Positions 17,131 to 24,701 of a stretch of 24,701 bases of DNA are shown here, piece by piece. The stretch covers positions 1 to 24,701 of IMG/VR virus record IMGVR_UViG_3300038463_000111. One strand, 5' to 3'. How positions within the stretch are numbered: position 1 is the first letter of the stretch; each line of letters begins with the position of its first letter. The position numbers and the translations under genes are program-made. This DNA comes from a virus. The notes below the pieces were generated by a model that saw only the letters and a list, made by a program, of their open reading frames with translations, did not search any database and was not told the origin of the DNA.

Positions 17131-18363
17131 TCAAAAGGTGAGAACCCCATTATACCCTGGCGCGCTGCAATACGTGGTTGCACGTGCAACCGTACGCAGC
17201 TGGAAGGAGTCCCCGGTTCCACGGAGCCATTCCAGGCCGTCAACACCGGTACCCCAGACGTGAGGAACATCCTGCATGCTGGGCATCAGGAATGTATCCA
17301 ACTGGATGAGGTAACAGATACCAACTGGGCAGAAGACGTCGGTCACGAGCGTCAACTCACCGTATTCAGTCGCGAGAACGGTGCCCTTGAAGGAGAGCTG
17401 AGCGTTATCAAATGACTGAACCGTGGTGTAACGAAGCTGTGTAGTTGCACCCGTGATGATCGCGCTGTAGTCAAGCGGGTTCAGGAGGACGTAATCGGGA
17501 CGTCCACCCATACGCTGAACGTAGCTGGCAATCTTGATGAGCGAAACGTCTTTCTTCGCACCGCCGCCATTCAATGCAACACCGGCAAGACGGGTCGGAT
17601 CTGCGGACCGCACTACCGTATTGAACGCCGTACCCAGGCTTGCGCGCTGATTGTACGCCGGCAACCAACCCTGAAGCCCAGCATAGGCTCCTGCGTAGTT
17701 ACCATTCTGGAATATGTAGTCACCGGCAACGGCTGCAGCAATTCCGCCAGTCCAGTTTCCAGAGACCGTGATGGTCCCATTCATGATGTCGACGGCCGTT
17801 ACCGTAACGGTTCCCGTACGAACACCTGCTCCGCCCGTACCATCATCAGCGGAAAGCTGAAGGATCTGGCCCTGGACGAAGTTGACCATCTGGCTCGGGT
17901 TAGTGAGCGTGATGGTTGGGGTGCCAACGTTGGAGGTCAGAGAGATCTGACCGTAAGAACCTCCACCGTCACCGAAAAGATCCTGACCAAGCATCTGGCC
18001 AATATCGATGAATGCACCATCGAACTCGGAAACCATCGCATCGACAAGGGCATTAGCTTCCCCCTTGGAGCGGTCGATGGCGTTACCGGTGACGTTCGCC
18101 GTTGAGTACGAGTTATTGTACTGGCAAACCCACTGGTTATAGATGGAGCTGGATCCGGCTGAGAAGGCCACGGTGTCCGTATGGCTTGCGGTAGAACCGA
18201 TAGCACTACGGATAGCTCCGTTGAAGGCATACCCGCCTTCGTCGGTCTTCTTGGGGATCATGGCCAAGAAGCTACTCTTGAATGCAAGAGTCTGAATCTT
18301 GGACTGTGTATAGCGCTGCTTGAGAACGGGCGTTACCGCCGTGAAATCGAAGTTAAAACCCAC
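17131..18363 (-). CDS. Major capsid protein, HK97-fold candidate
   Basis: This 410-aa protein follows the scaffold gene and is the likely shell subunit. Length and layout fit the HK97 family: N-terminal helix (VLKQRYTQSKIQTL), an early loop rich in Ser/Thr/Gly, a central beta-rich insertion (about residues 140-215) and a C-terminal part with VQRMGGRPDYVLLNP and PVGICYLIQLDTF, as seen in A and P domains. The start is GTG at 18363, with AGAGG about ten bases upstream. Codon use differs from the neighbours: Lys is nearly always AAG and Phe mostly TTC near the start, a bias often seen in highly expressed genes. No separate protease is seen, so maturation may not need cleavage. Confidence 0.85.
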   Translation of the reverse strand: MGFNFDFTAVTPVLKQRYTQSKIQTLAFKSSFLAMIPKKTDEGGYAFNGAIRSAIGSTASHTDTVAFSAGSSSIYNQWVCQYNNSYSTANVTGNAIDRSKGEANALVDAMVSEFDGAFIDIGQMLGQDLFGDGGGSYGQISLTSNVGTPTITLTNPSQMVNFVQGQILQLSADDGTGGAGVRTGTVTVTAVDIMNGTITVSGNWTGGIAAAVAGDYIFQNGNYAGAYAGLQGWLPAYNQRASLGTAFNTVVRSADPTRLAGVALNGGGAKKDVSLIKIASYVQRMGGRPDYVLLNPLDYSAIITGATTQLRYTTVQSFDNAQLSFKGTVLATEYGELTLVTDVFCPVGICYLIQLDTFLMPSMQDVPHVWGTGVDGLEWLRGTGDSFQLRTVARATTYCSAPGYNGVLTF

Positions 18364-18413
18364 TATGGTCGAGCCTCTTGGATGGGCTCACCGTTGGGTC
18401 AAGGCGACGTACT

Positions 18414-19355
18414 CTATTTCGCTAGTCCGTTTTGACGGAGTTGTTCTGCAAGAAGAGACCGCTGCTTGTGATCAGGCAGCGAATCGAAATTGGCAGGTAG
18501 CGAGAATTTTGTAGTCCCAGACTTTTGGGTGAGCGTCTTGAATTTTGGAGGAGGCGCCTTGGATTTATCAGTGGCGACAACCTTGCTCGTTTCTGGGGCT
18601 GCTGTTTCTTCTACTACTGCCTGTTTAATTTCAGTTTCGGTTACAGGGGTCAATTTCTTACCCTTAGCCTTATTTGCACACAAAGAGTCTAACCATGCCG
18701 CTATTTGGTCGAGGGTTACTCCCTCGTTAGCTGGGCGTCCTGTTTCAGGATTTTTCCGATTCGCCAATTGATTTATGATAGTAATTGTCTGGCTTATGAT
18801 CATCTCGTCCGGAAGCTGACAGAGATACGGAAATTTCTTCTCATCATTTGCTAGGACTAGATATTCAGCTTGGCGGGCTGATTCCTTAGCAGATTCTTTT
18901 TCATTTTTGATTCCATCTTCAAGAGCTTTACGGGCGTCTGATTCCTTCTTGAGTTCCGCCTTGAGATTCTCGACTGCCTGCTCCATTGAACCATCTTGAG
19001 CAACCTTAGCTGCAATTTGAGTATCCGATAAACCGGCATCGCGGAGTGCTTTGTAGGGGTCCGCCCTAAAAGCGGCCTGTTGGTCACGAACCGCTTGCGT
19101 TTCTGCCCGGAGTCTCGCATTTTCCTGTTGTGCAATCGATGCATTATAAGATGCGACTTGAGCCCTGGATTCAGCCTCACGTCTTTTTGAGCTGGATCTA
19201 CGGGCCTTCTGAGCGGTTAAATGTGCTTTATCTACCGCCGATTTTTCAACGGGAGTTGTAGTCTCACCGTCTTTTACGGGTGCGGCAACAACGACGGGGT
19301 CTACTGGCTTTACGACTACCGGAACTTCAGCTGCAATCACGGGCATCTGAGACAT
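18414..19355 (-). CDS. Scaffolding protein
   Basis: This 313-aa protein lies between portal and major capsid protein, the standard place for the scaffold that shapes the prohead and is lost afterwards. The N-terminus (1-40) is Val/Pro/Ala-rich. Residues about 40-175 are highly charged and helical with long Glu/Lys/Arg/Ala runs (KAELKKESDARKALEDG), fitting a coiled coil. A short ordered part follows around 180-245, then a Thr/Lys/Pro linker and a basic-helical C-terminus (DHKQRSLLAEQLRQNG) that could bind capsid subunits. No protease motif is visible. The ATG is ten bases from the portal stop, with a weak Shine-Dalgarno site. Confidence 0.8.
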   Translation of the reverse strand: MSQMPVIAAEVPVVVKPVDPVVVAAPVKDGETTTPVEKSAVDKAHLTAQKARRSSSKRREAESRAQVASYNASIAQQENARLRAETQAVRDQQAAFRADPYKALRDAGLSDTQIAAKVAQDGSMEQAVENLKAELKKESDARKALEDGIKNEKESAKESARQAEYLVLANDEKKFPYLCQLPDEMIISQTITIINQLANRKNPETGRPANEGVTLDQIAAWLDSLCANKAKGKKLTPVTETEIKQAVVEETAAPETSKVVATDKSKAPPPKFKTLTQKSGTTKFSLPANFDSLPDHKQRSLLAEQLRQNGLAK

Positions 19356-19365
19356 TTATTTGCTT

Positions 19366-21282
19366 TCAGGCACCAGGAGGTGCATTTCCGGGGCCTCGTC
19401 CACTTGGTAGTAGACCTGGACCTCCGGCAGGGAGTTGTGGCGGAACAGGGGGTAATGGGGGTGGGACTAAAGATGCAGCTTGTTGCATCCATTCCCGTAA
19501 CATACGTAAACGATCCGGTGCCAATTTGCACTGTACTGCTTTGAGGTAGAACATCCTTACCACGTTAATCATAAGAGGAATTTGATCCGCCAACATTGCA
19601 TCTGGCGGACTATAAATTCCATGATCGGCGATATCGGTGGCACAACACATGGTCAAGTTGAATGCCGCCATTTCAAGACTGATCTCCCCTTCAATGTCGG
19701 GGATACCATTTTCAACCATCAACCGTTTGGCGGTTATCGGATCAATAAACCCGGCTCCGACCATATCCTCCACCATTTGGAACCGCTCAGCCACATCGTC
19801 ACCGAGCATATTGGCTGGCTTCAATTTTAGCTGAAACTCTTCATCCTTCAAGTGAACGTCCGCCCACTTGACGGTCTTCATCATCGTTTTGGACCCCGGG
19901 GCTTTGACTTCAAAGTCCGGGTAGATCTCCATGATTTCACGAGCCCAGTGGATCACTTGCTCCGTGATTCGGATGAACCAATGTTCGTAATTTCTGTAAG
20001 CTGGCTTGAACCGGTCAGATTGTACGTCAGCATACGTATCAATTGCTTTCCCAGATTTTATTCCCTGAGGAACCTGGCTCATGGCGGCCATTTCAGAAAC
20101 GCCAGTTGATTCAAATCCCTTGGCCCATAGAGCCCAGAGATAAGAATAGACTTCCTGGCTTACCGCCTGGAAACTGACGTAAGTTGGCGGGTTTCCCGTG
20201 TACCGAATTATGGAAGCGACCACATTGTTAATCGCATTCGTATCTACATCTGCGTTGCGTTCGGCCAACCAGTGACCTACAGCCAACCGTTGGGACTGAG
20301 AAATGGTTCTCATCATCCGGTTAATTTCAAGCTGTGTTGGCATTAACTCGCCAGGTAGACTGATTCCCCAAACTCCCTGAATTGGTTTCTGACGATAACA
20401 GAATTCGAACGGAAAACGATCCCAAGTATAGACTTCGTCTTCAATTACGGTCGATCCAACTATCTTCGTATGTCTCCCGTCAACCGAACCGCCTTCTTCA
20501 GCTGATCCCGGCACTCGAGCCTTGTGCCATGCTTCCACTACAACGAGCATGTCACAGAAGGTCCCGTTCACATAAGTAGACCCGGGAGCATCGGCAAATA
20601 CGGAATTGTTCGCCAGTCGAATTTCATTCACGTATTCTGGATACTGATCCATCAATACTTTTCGGTCTACATATTTGTATTGATAGATATTATCTGGGCT
20701 TCCGTATACGGCTTCCTGGTCATCAACCAGTACTTCCCATGGAAGAACCCGTTCAATCCTTATCCGTGGTTTCTTTTCATTATCATAGTCGGCATAAATT
20801 TTTACAACGCCGAGGCCGAAAATGGCCGTATCCATTACTATATCGGGCGCTTTTTGCTCCAACTCGGTTTCGTAAGCCAACCCATCCATGAACATCTGGA
20901 GGTGATGAGCCTTACGCTTGAGTTCCCAGTCACCCCCAGCTACGTCGAAAAATGTCTTCGGTCGATCATGGGTGATGAGACTTACATAAGCATCACAGAC
21001 GGCTTTGACAACATTGAGTCCCGGAGCATTGAATTTTATTCCGGGGCTCCTCTGCCGGTACGTTCTTGGTGTAAGGCCAATTATCGGTTGATTTGTATAG
21101 AGTCTGGCACATACCGCAAAATTGGTACGGACGGGTTCTTGGACCCTATACAACTGCATTGATATGTTGGCGAGACTCTGACCCCGACGATTTCTATTGG
21201 CTTTTTCGTCGAGTTCAGGGTTCTCCCACCACCAACGAGCATCAAATTCGGCATTCGCGTTATTAGAGGTGGGATCGAACAT
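19366..21282 (-). CDS. Portal protein (head-tail connector ring)
   Basis: This 638-aa protein is the likely dodecameric ring at the packaging vertex, which receives the terminase motor and later binds the tail. The call rests on position (terL, two small genes, then this, then scaffold and capsid), size, and portal-like sequence: WWWENPELDE near residue 17, PFEFCYRQKP with GELMPTQLEINRMM near 291-324, and long helices around 410-450 (AYRNYEHWFIRITEQV). The C-terminus (603-638) is Pro/Gly-rich and probably disordered. The ATG at 21282 has no clear Shine-Dalgarno site and lies in an AT-rich leader, so translation strength is uncertain. A Pro-rich tail of this kind is not part of the core fold and may contact scaffold or DNA. 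Confidence 0.85.
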   Translation of the reverse strand: MFDPTSNNANAEFDARWWWENPELDEKANRNRRGQSLANISMQLYRVQEPVRTNFAVCARLYTNQPIIGLTPRTYRQRSPGIKFNAPGLNVVKAVCDAYVSLITHDRPKTFFDVAGGDWELKRKAHHLQMFMDGLAYETELEQKAPDIVMDTAIFGLGVVKIYADYDNEKKPRIRIERVLPWEVLVDDQEAVYGSPDNIYQYKYVDRKVLMDQYPEYVNEIRLANNSVFADAPGSTYVNGTFCDMLVVVEAWHKARVPGSAEEGGSVDGRHTKIVGSTVIEDEVYTWDRFPFEFCYRQKPIQGVWGISLPGELMPTQLEINRMMRTISQSQRLAVGHWLAERNADVDTNAINNVVASIIRYTGNPPTYVSFQAVSQEVYSYLWALWAKGFESTGVSEMAAMSQVPQGIKSGKAIDTYADVQSDRFKPAYRNYEHWFIRITEQVIHWAREIMEIYPDFEVKAPGSKTMMKTVKWADVHLKDEEFQLKLKPANMLGDDVAERFQMVEDMVGAGFIDPITAKRLMVENGIPDIEGEISLEMAAFNLTMCCATDIADHGIYSPPDAMLADQIPLMINVVRMFYLKAVQCKLAPDRLRMLREWMQQAASLVPPPLPPVPPQLPAGGPGLLPSGRGPGNAPPGA

Positions 21283-21309
21283 GATTTATTTGATTGATAT
21301 ACAAAGATT

Positions 21310-21543
21310 CTAGGATCTTGATGCTTCTTCACAGGTCATTGGCTGGAGTGGATCCATGGTATTTGGCGGGAGTATATCGGATTTTCGGTACACACCCAAT
21401 TTTACCGATGGTGGATTAGTTACAAGTAACCCGTGGATGCGGACAACTCCAACATTATCATCCGGTCGAAAAATAGCTTCTGCACCACACCCCGTGCACT
21501 TCCATTCTTTAGGACGAACCGGATGGTGTTGCCAATTATGCAT
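21310..21543 (-). CDS. Small protein with one CxxC zinc-like motif
   Basis: The preferred start is the ATG at 21543 (MHNWQHHPV), because AGGAGG sits about nine bases upstream. This gives 77 aa. A longer reading from 21585 would add 14 basic residues but overlaps the previous gene more. The sequence has His residues at the N-terminus and KWKCTGCG around residues 15-20, resembling half of a rubredoxin or zinc-ribbon knuckle. A third Cys occurs near the C-terminus (TCEEASRS). It lies just before the portal gene, separated by 27 bases. Function is unknown, and metal binding is inferred from CxxC only. Confidence 0.65.
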   Translation of the reverse strand: MHNWQHHPVRPKEWKCTGCGAEAIFRPDDNVGVVRIHGLLVTNPPSVKLGVYRKSDILPPNTMDPLQPMTCEEASRS

Positions 21544-21808
21544 TGTTTTCTTCCTCCTCGTCCGGATAACCTTCCGTGGCTGCAAATAATAGATCCTGGT
21601 CCGTTAATTTCTTCCCCGTCTTCTTGTTCGTCATGGGTTCAAAATTCGGACCGAGGACATCTTTAGGCTCGGACTTCATAGCATGACTACTCATGAGAAT
21701 TTCAATATCATGACCCTGACGCTTCAGGTGGATGATCTGTTCCTTCCGCATCATTGTAGCAATTGCTGCAATTTCATCGATAGATAAGTTATCATGTTTA
21801 TCAGTCAT
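21536..21808 (-). CDS. Small acidic-tailed protein between terminase and portal
   Basis: I place the start at the ATG at 21808 (MTDKHDNLS), giving 90 aa. GGAGGAGGT lies just upstream inside the last codons of terL. The longer reading from 21835 starts inside terL without a comparable site. Residues 8-40 look helical (DEIAAIATMMRKEQIIHLKR), followed by a Lys/Pro-rich middle and a strongly acidic end (DEEEENNA). It overlaps terL by eight bases and the next gene by eight. A protein between large terminase and portal may act in packaging, but I do not recognise the family. Confidence 0.7.
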   Translation of the reverse strand: MTDKHDNLSIDEIAAIATMMRKEQIIHLKRQGHDIEILMSSHAMKSEPKDVLGPNFEPMTNKKTGKKLTDQDLLFAATEGYPDEEEENNA

Positions 21809-23201
21809 ACATACCTCCTCCACCTTCAATTTCATCTCTTTGATGTTTGATTCGAGTCTCTTCTCGCTTCCAAAAATCTTCGACTTCCTGCTTGATTTTT
21901 TCGTCCGGAGTCGTCTTATTCTCTACCGGCAATTTATTCAAATACATAGTAGCTGAACGCCATATATATAACCCTGCATCACAGAGGTGATTTTCGAATC
22001 CTTGATGTTCCTTCTGGCGACCATCTGCCCAGGGTAAACTTGTCATTTCTTTGATATAATCAGTGTTACTGTGGCGCAAAAATTTAATTGCGCCGGTAGC
22101 CATATCGCCATTGAACAAATCAATATACCCACGCTTGTTTTGTTTATCTGCTGGTTCTACAGGAATATGGAACCGACGCCTCATTTCCTCACTATAAGCT
22201 TTTCCCATTCCGCCCGTGTCGCCAATTATTTTATTGAAATGGAATGTTGCGTCAAGCTCCAAGACCTTCTCAGCACATTTCGATGGAATCATCCCCACTT
22301 CTTTGAAACTTGTCACTATATAAGCGGTTGGATCTTGGTCTCTGTATGCCAATATGACGAAAGCACAAGCATCATTGAATCCAAAGTCCAGCCCTAGCAC
22401 ATAAAGCCATTTTTGACCTAACGTATTGGACGGAAGTGCATCAATGAGATTATTAATTTCATCATAAGCACCATATACCATTCCCCCGCCAGATTGGACG
22501 AATTTGCATTCGTATTCTTGCTGAAATTTATCTCTTAGACTTATGCGATGTTCTTCAATATCAGTAGGATCTATCCTGGGGCACATCGTCCAGGGAATCT
22601 CATATCTTTCCCAACCTGGACCTCCACGTTCCCAGTTTTCGAAGAAGTGGCCTCTCCGGCCCTTCGGAGTACCCGCCAAAATCAGCTGACCTTTAGAAAC
22701 TATCAACATGGGCAAAATGGCAACAAAGAGGTCGTCCGGTACATCTCCTGACTCATCTTCTATGATGAGGTCTGCGGTGAAAGTTCGGATCGTAGACTCT
22801 GTTGCAGGAAGTGAAATAATTCTTGAACCGTTCGGCAGCTCAACAACTGTTTTCGATTCACCCTCAAGCTTCCCCGTAAATGGCCAGTGGTCCAGTCTAT
22901 CCTGAACTTTTCGCAACAGTTCACCAGACTGACGTAGGGAGGGGGAGATAAGGAGGGTGGTTGATCCGGGATAGTATATGGCTTTATGGCACGCCAATAA
23001 TGACGACACAGTAGATTTACCACTTTGTCGGCTACAATTAAGGAGGATTCGTCTAGAGCGGGATCTGAGGACATCAGCCTGCCAGGGGTCCGGATTTATT
23101 GAGCACGAATTGGCGAAAATTACTGGGTCCTTACGACCTTCACGCCGATTTTGTTCAGCGGCTAAATTAGCCAATTCAACAAGATCCGCCCGGGTGGTCA
23201 T
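21801..23201 (-). CDS. terL: Terminase large subunit
   Basis: This 466-aa protein is the ATPase/nuclease motor that cuts phage DNA and drives it into the prohead. The N-terminal ATPase has a Walker A motif CSRQSGKS at residues 56-63, a Walker B DLIIEDE at 144-150 and a motif III LAGTP at 175-179. The C-terminal RNase H-like nuclease shows acidic residues at D272 (GLDFG), D328 (GDTGG) and D408 (CDAG). Length fits large terminases of the P22-like range and is shorter than T7 gp19. The ATG is in an ATGA overlap with the gene upstream. The C-terminus ends in a short Gly run (EGGGGMYD), whose codons also form the Shine-Dalgarno site of the next gene. No helix-turn-helix small subunit is recognised nearby. 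Confidence 0.95.
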   Translation of the reverse strand: MTTRADLVELANLAAEQNRREGRKDPVIFANSCSINPDPWQADVLRSRSRRILLNCSRQSGKSTVSSLLACHKAIYYPGSTTLLISPSLRQSGELLRKVQDRLDHWPFTGKLEGESKTVVELPNGSRIISLPATESTIRTFTADLIIEDESGDVPDDLFVAILPMLIVSKGQLILAGTPKGRRGHFFENWERGGPGWERYEIPWTMCPRIDPTDIEEHRISLRDKFQQEYECKFVQSGGGMVYGAYDEINNLIDALPSNTLGQKWLYVLGLDFGFNDACAFVILAYRDQDPTAYIVTSFKEVGMIPSKCAEKVLELDATFHFNKIIGDTGGMGKAYSEEMRRRFHIPVEPADKQNKRGYIDLFNGDMATGAIKFLRHSNTDYIKEMTSLPWADGRQKEHQGFENHLCDAGLYIWRSATMYLNKLPVENKTTPDEKIKQEVEDFWKREETRIKHQRDEIEGGGGMYD

Positions 23202-23458
23202 GACTTCACTAAAATGTTTCCTTTAGTGTCGACCAATTTTATATTATCCTTATACTTCTCATCTCGTCCGCCCTGGGCATTTATGGGCCAAATACAATCT
23301 GGATGCCTTACATACCTTCCTGGTGAGCACATAACATCTTCGCCAATTTCAAGATGATGTCTACATACAAGACAGACAGCCGCCTCCGGCAATTTTATTG
23401 GCGTCCACTTCCCCTCGGAACGGTCCTGTATAGCTACAAATTTTGATTTCTTGGGCAT
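23198..23458 (-). CDS. Small protein with a putative Cys/His zinc site
   Basis: This 86-aa protein contains CLVC at about residues 29-32, followed by two His, a third Cys at about 44, then RHPDC with a His and a Cys at about 52-55. A C-x2-C ... C ... H-x2-C arrangement fits a single zinc-binding knuckle. The N-terminus is basic (MPKKSK). It lies directly before the large terminase gene and overlaps its start by four bases. Small zinc proteins next to packaging genes include HNH nucleases, but no HNH active-site pattern is visible, so I do not assign that. A nucleic-acid-binding accessory protein is the best inference. Confidence 0.65.
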   Translation of the reverse strand: MPKKSKFVAIQDRSEGKWTPIKLPEAAVCLVCRHHLEIGEDVMCSPGRYVRHPDCIWPINAQGGRDEKYKDNIKLVDTKGNILVKS

Positions 23459-23655
23459 TAATCGGTCTCGCTACTTTGAACTTCCTGCTTCTGGGGCCAC
23501 AGCTCTGAAGCCACTTTCTGAAGGGCTGAGATTAGTGTGTAAATTGCATCCTCTTGGCATTCCCAAACCATATTCATATGATTGTCTGTTATAATGATGG
23601 CCGCTTTGTCTTTCTTCTGGGAGACACGGACCTCAAGTTGTACTTTATTAGTCAT
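23458..23655 (-). CDS. Hypothetical small phage protein
   Basis: This 65-aa protein reads as a short beta hairpin (residues 4-24), then a helix around residues 35-52 (EDAIYTLISALQKVASEL), and a polar Gln/Ser/Glu tail. There is no zinc motif and no membrane segment. The ATG overlaps the previous stop (ATGA), and its TAA shares one base with the next ATG (TAATG). The coupled position is the main evidence that it is translated. Function is unknown. Confidence 0.65.
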   Translation of the reverse strand: MTNKVQLEVRVSQKKDKAAIIITDNHMNMVWECQEDAIYTLISALQKVASELWPQKQEVQSSETD

Positions 23656-23903
23656 TTTGATTTCTGTGCCTTGATTGGTTTCACGACTGATAATGTTGCC
23701 AAAACTGGCTGCAATTCAGCGTATCTCGTTCCGGCGTGCGGGACCCAAAGAACTTGCTGATCATTTTTCTTATTTATGAGGAAACCATCAACACATTTTT
23801 CTATGTCATAATCTTCGGCTGTGAAATAATCGCGTTGAATTTCACCGGCTCGTGCGCCAGGAAACTCAACTTTATGATCTAGGCTAAGTACACGAATTTT
23901 CAT
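23652..23903 (-). CDS. Hypothetical small phage protein
   Basis: This 83-aa protein has no recognised motif. It starts with a beta-like stretch (MKIRVLSL), followed by a charged middle and a basic C-terminus (KPIKAQKSK). The start is ATG in an ATGA overlap with the gene before, with AAGG five bases upstream. The gene overlaps its downstream neighbour by four bases. Position in a tight run of small genes supports it being real. Nothing in the sequence points to a function. Confidence 0.7.
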   Translation of the reverse strand: MKIRVLSLDHKVEFPGARAGEIQRDYFTAEDYDIEKCVDGFLINKKNDQQVLWVPHAGTRYAELQPVLATLSVVKPIKAQKSK

Positions 23904-24337
23904 ATAGCCTTCTTTTTGTTCTTTGGTGCAAATTTATTGACCGGTTTCACGATTGCTGGGATTGCTTCGGTTACCGGTCTTGTTGCGAGGACCGCATCAA
24001 AAATTAGTTTGGCGTGGGATCCGTTTCCACTACACAGTCCTTCATAAGCACTTGGGATGTTGATATCCCACCTTTTGATCACATCGTAAATTGCATTGAA
24101 AATTGGATTGAGTCGGTCCTGTTCCGTCGTATCTGGGAGCAACGCACATTTATCGCGTTGAACGATGACCACGATTTCAGCCTTGAAATCGTCGAACGTG
24201 AGTCCGGCATTCCTATGTTTATTTAGCTCAGGAGCTAGGAAAATTGTACTAATATTCGGGTCATGGACATTAACTGTGAGCATAGACCATTCGTATGGAT
24301 ATCGTTCCTTTATATAATTGTAATCAATGGTACTCAT
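23900..24337 (-). CDS. Hypothetical phage protein upstream of terminase
   Basis: This 145-aa protein is not recognised. It is probably soluble, mixed alpha/beta, with a basic tail (PKNKKKAI) that could touch nucleic acid. The ATG lies in an ATGA overlap with the upstream stop, and GAGGAA is about 12 bases upstream. The next gene again starts in an ATGA overlap. Small terminase subunits often sit a few genes before the large subunit and are of roughly this size, but I see no helix-turn-helix, so that role is only a possibility. Confidence 0.75.
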   Translation of the reverse strand: MSTIDYNYIKERYPYEWSMLTVNVHDPNISTIFLAPELNKHRNAGLTFDDFKAEIVVIVQRDKCALLPDTTEQDRLNPIFNAIYDVIKRWDINIPSAYEGLCSGNGSHAKLIFDAVLATRPVTEAIPAIVKPVNKFAPKNKKKAI

Positions 24338-24618
24338 GGCTTGTTCAGTTCCTCTGGCCTAACTATCGGTCCATTATCCGTCCAGTCATATACTATTCTT
24401 TCCTGCCAGGCTTCGTCAAAAGGCCACCACTTGGTTCCATTGGACTGATTTTCAAAAACCTGCCAATTGGCTGGCGGAGTTCCTGTGCCTATCAAACACC
24501 ATGCAAAATCACCAGGTGACTCTCCATTTTCTATAGAAGTAAAAATACCAAATTTTTCTCCTTTGAGGAGCTTACCTAAATCTTCACGCTTGGGAGTGTT
24601 TTCGGTGGGAGTATTCAT
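24334..24618 (-). CDS. Small tryptophan-rich protein of unknown function
   Basis: This 94-aa protein is not recognised. It has a charged N-terminus (residues 1-25, several Lys and Glu) and a Trp-rich second half with six Trp, including KWWPF and the pair AWQER and DWTD. It has no membrane segment, no Cys pair and no signal peptide. The ATG overlaps the stop of the partial gene upstream, and its own stop overlaps the next start (ATGA), so it is probably translated as part of a coupled run. The Shine-Dalgarno site is weak, which fits coupling. Its place ahead of the packaging genes suggests an early-structural or packaging accessory role, but that is position only. Confidence 0.7.
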   Translation of the reverse strand: MNTPTENTPKREDLGKLLKGEKFGIFTSIENGESPGDFAWCLIGTGTPPANWQVFENQSNGTKWWPFDEAWQERIVYDWTDNGPIVRPEELNKP

Positions 24619-24701
24619 TTGGATTTTGACTTCGGGTTCGGGCTGAGTACTGAAAATTTCATGGTTCCTCTTTCAGTGACTCTTGGCGACTGAAACCCTT
24701 T
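24615..24701 (-). CDS. C-terminal end of an unrecognised gene, cut by the window edge
   Basis: The minus strand is open from the window edge for 28 codons and ends in TGA at 24617-24615. That stop overlaps the ATG of the next gene (ATGA junction), the usual spacing in this gene set, so this is probably the tail of a real upstream gene. The visible end is basic (PNPKSKSK). An internal ATG preceded by GAGGAACC would give a 15-residue peptide, so a separate mini-ORF is possible. No function can be assigned. Confidence 0.45.
   Translation of the reverse strand, partial: KGFQSPRVTERGTMKFSVLSPNPKSKSK

Noticed and set aside
20524-21162. Plus-strand ORF of 212 aa opposite the portal gene
   Set aside because: It lies wholly inside the portal gene, has no recognisable motif, and every supported gene runs on the minus strand.
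21310-21585. Longer start at 21585 for the CxxC protein
   Set aside because: The ATG at 21543 has AGGAGG at good spacing and a smaller overlap. The extension is a short basic stretch inside the previous gene.
23900-24337. Naming the 145-aa protein as small terminase
   Set aside because: Position and size would allow it, but no helix-turn-helix or other small-terminase feature is visible.
1-24701. tRNA genes, integrase, attachment sites or insertion sequences
   Set aside because: None seen. Gaps between genes are too short, and no transposase, recombinase or terminal repeat pattern was found by reading.

Overview
The window is a stretch of a tailed double-stranded DNA phage genome (or a viral metagenome contig). 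Every gene I can support lies on the minus strand, so transcription runs from base 24701 down to base 1. Genes are packed almost without gaps: most neighbours overlap by 1, 4 or 8 bases (ATGA, GTGA or TAATG junctions) or are a few bases apart. No host gene, integrase, replication gene, tRNA or CRISPR array is visible. The host cannot be named from sequence alone. Shine-Dalgarno sites of the GGAGG type and an intrinsic terminator point to a bacterial host.

Layout in transcription order: (1) 24701-23198, a run of small unrecognised proteins, one with a Cys/His cluster. (2) 23201-19366, the packaging module: large terminase, two small proteins and the portal. (3) 19355-16325, the head module: scaffold, major capsid protein, a Gly-rich accessory head protein and a very acidic small protein. 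A perfect 17-bp hairpin terminator follows at 16264-16306. (4) 16245-11762, the neck and tail: an adaptor-like protein, a 164-aa protein and a 1075-aa nozzle/stabilisation-like protein. (5) 11765-5998, three large proteins rich in Ala, Gln, Gly or Pro. One ends in an S74-type chaperone domain. The other two look like internal virion (DNA ejection) proteins. (6) 5962-4553, two related small proteins and two small beta-rich structural proteins. (7) 4547-357, a 1396-aa collagen-like fibre. (8) 363-1, a 56-aa ORF and a small membrane protein cut by the window edge, a lysis candidate.

No tape-measure, sheath or tail-tube gene is seen, while adaptor, nozzle and internal-virion candidates are. A short-tailed (podovirus-like) particle is therefore the best inference.

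The most notable item is the fibre. It has four collagen-like Gly-X-Y blocks rich in Thr and Gln, separated by three related globular beta domains of C1q/BclA type, and a C-terminal tip with long Gly runs containing single Cys residues. Other notable items are a duplicated C-terminal module in two adjacent small genes, an S74 domain on a Gln/Ala-rich protein that is not an obvious fibre, and small genes at both window edges that a length cut-off would miss. I see no defence, CRISPR or other non-structural system here. Novelty lies in virion proteins and small unknowns.
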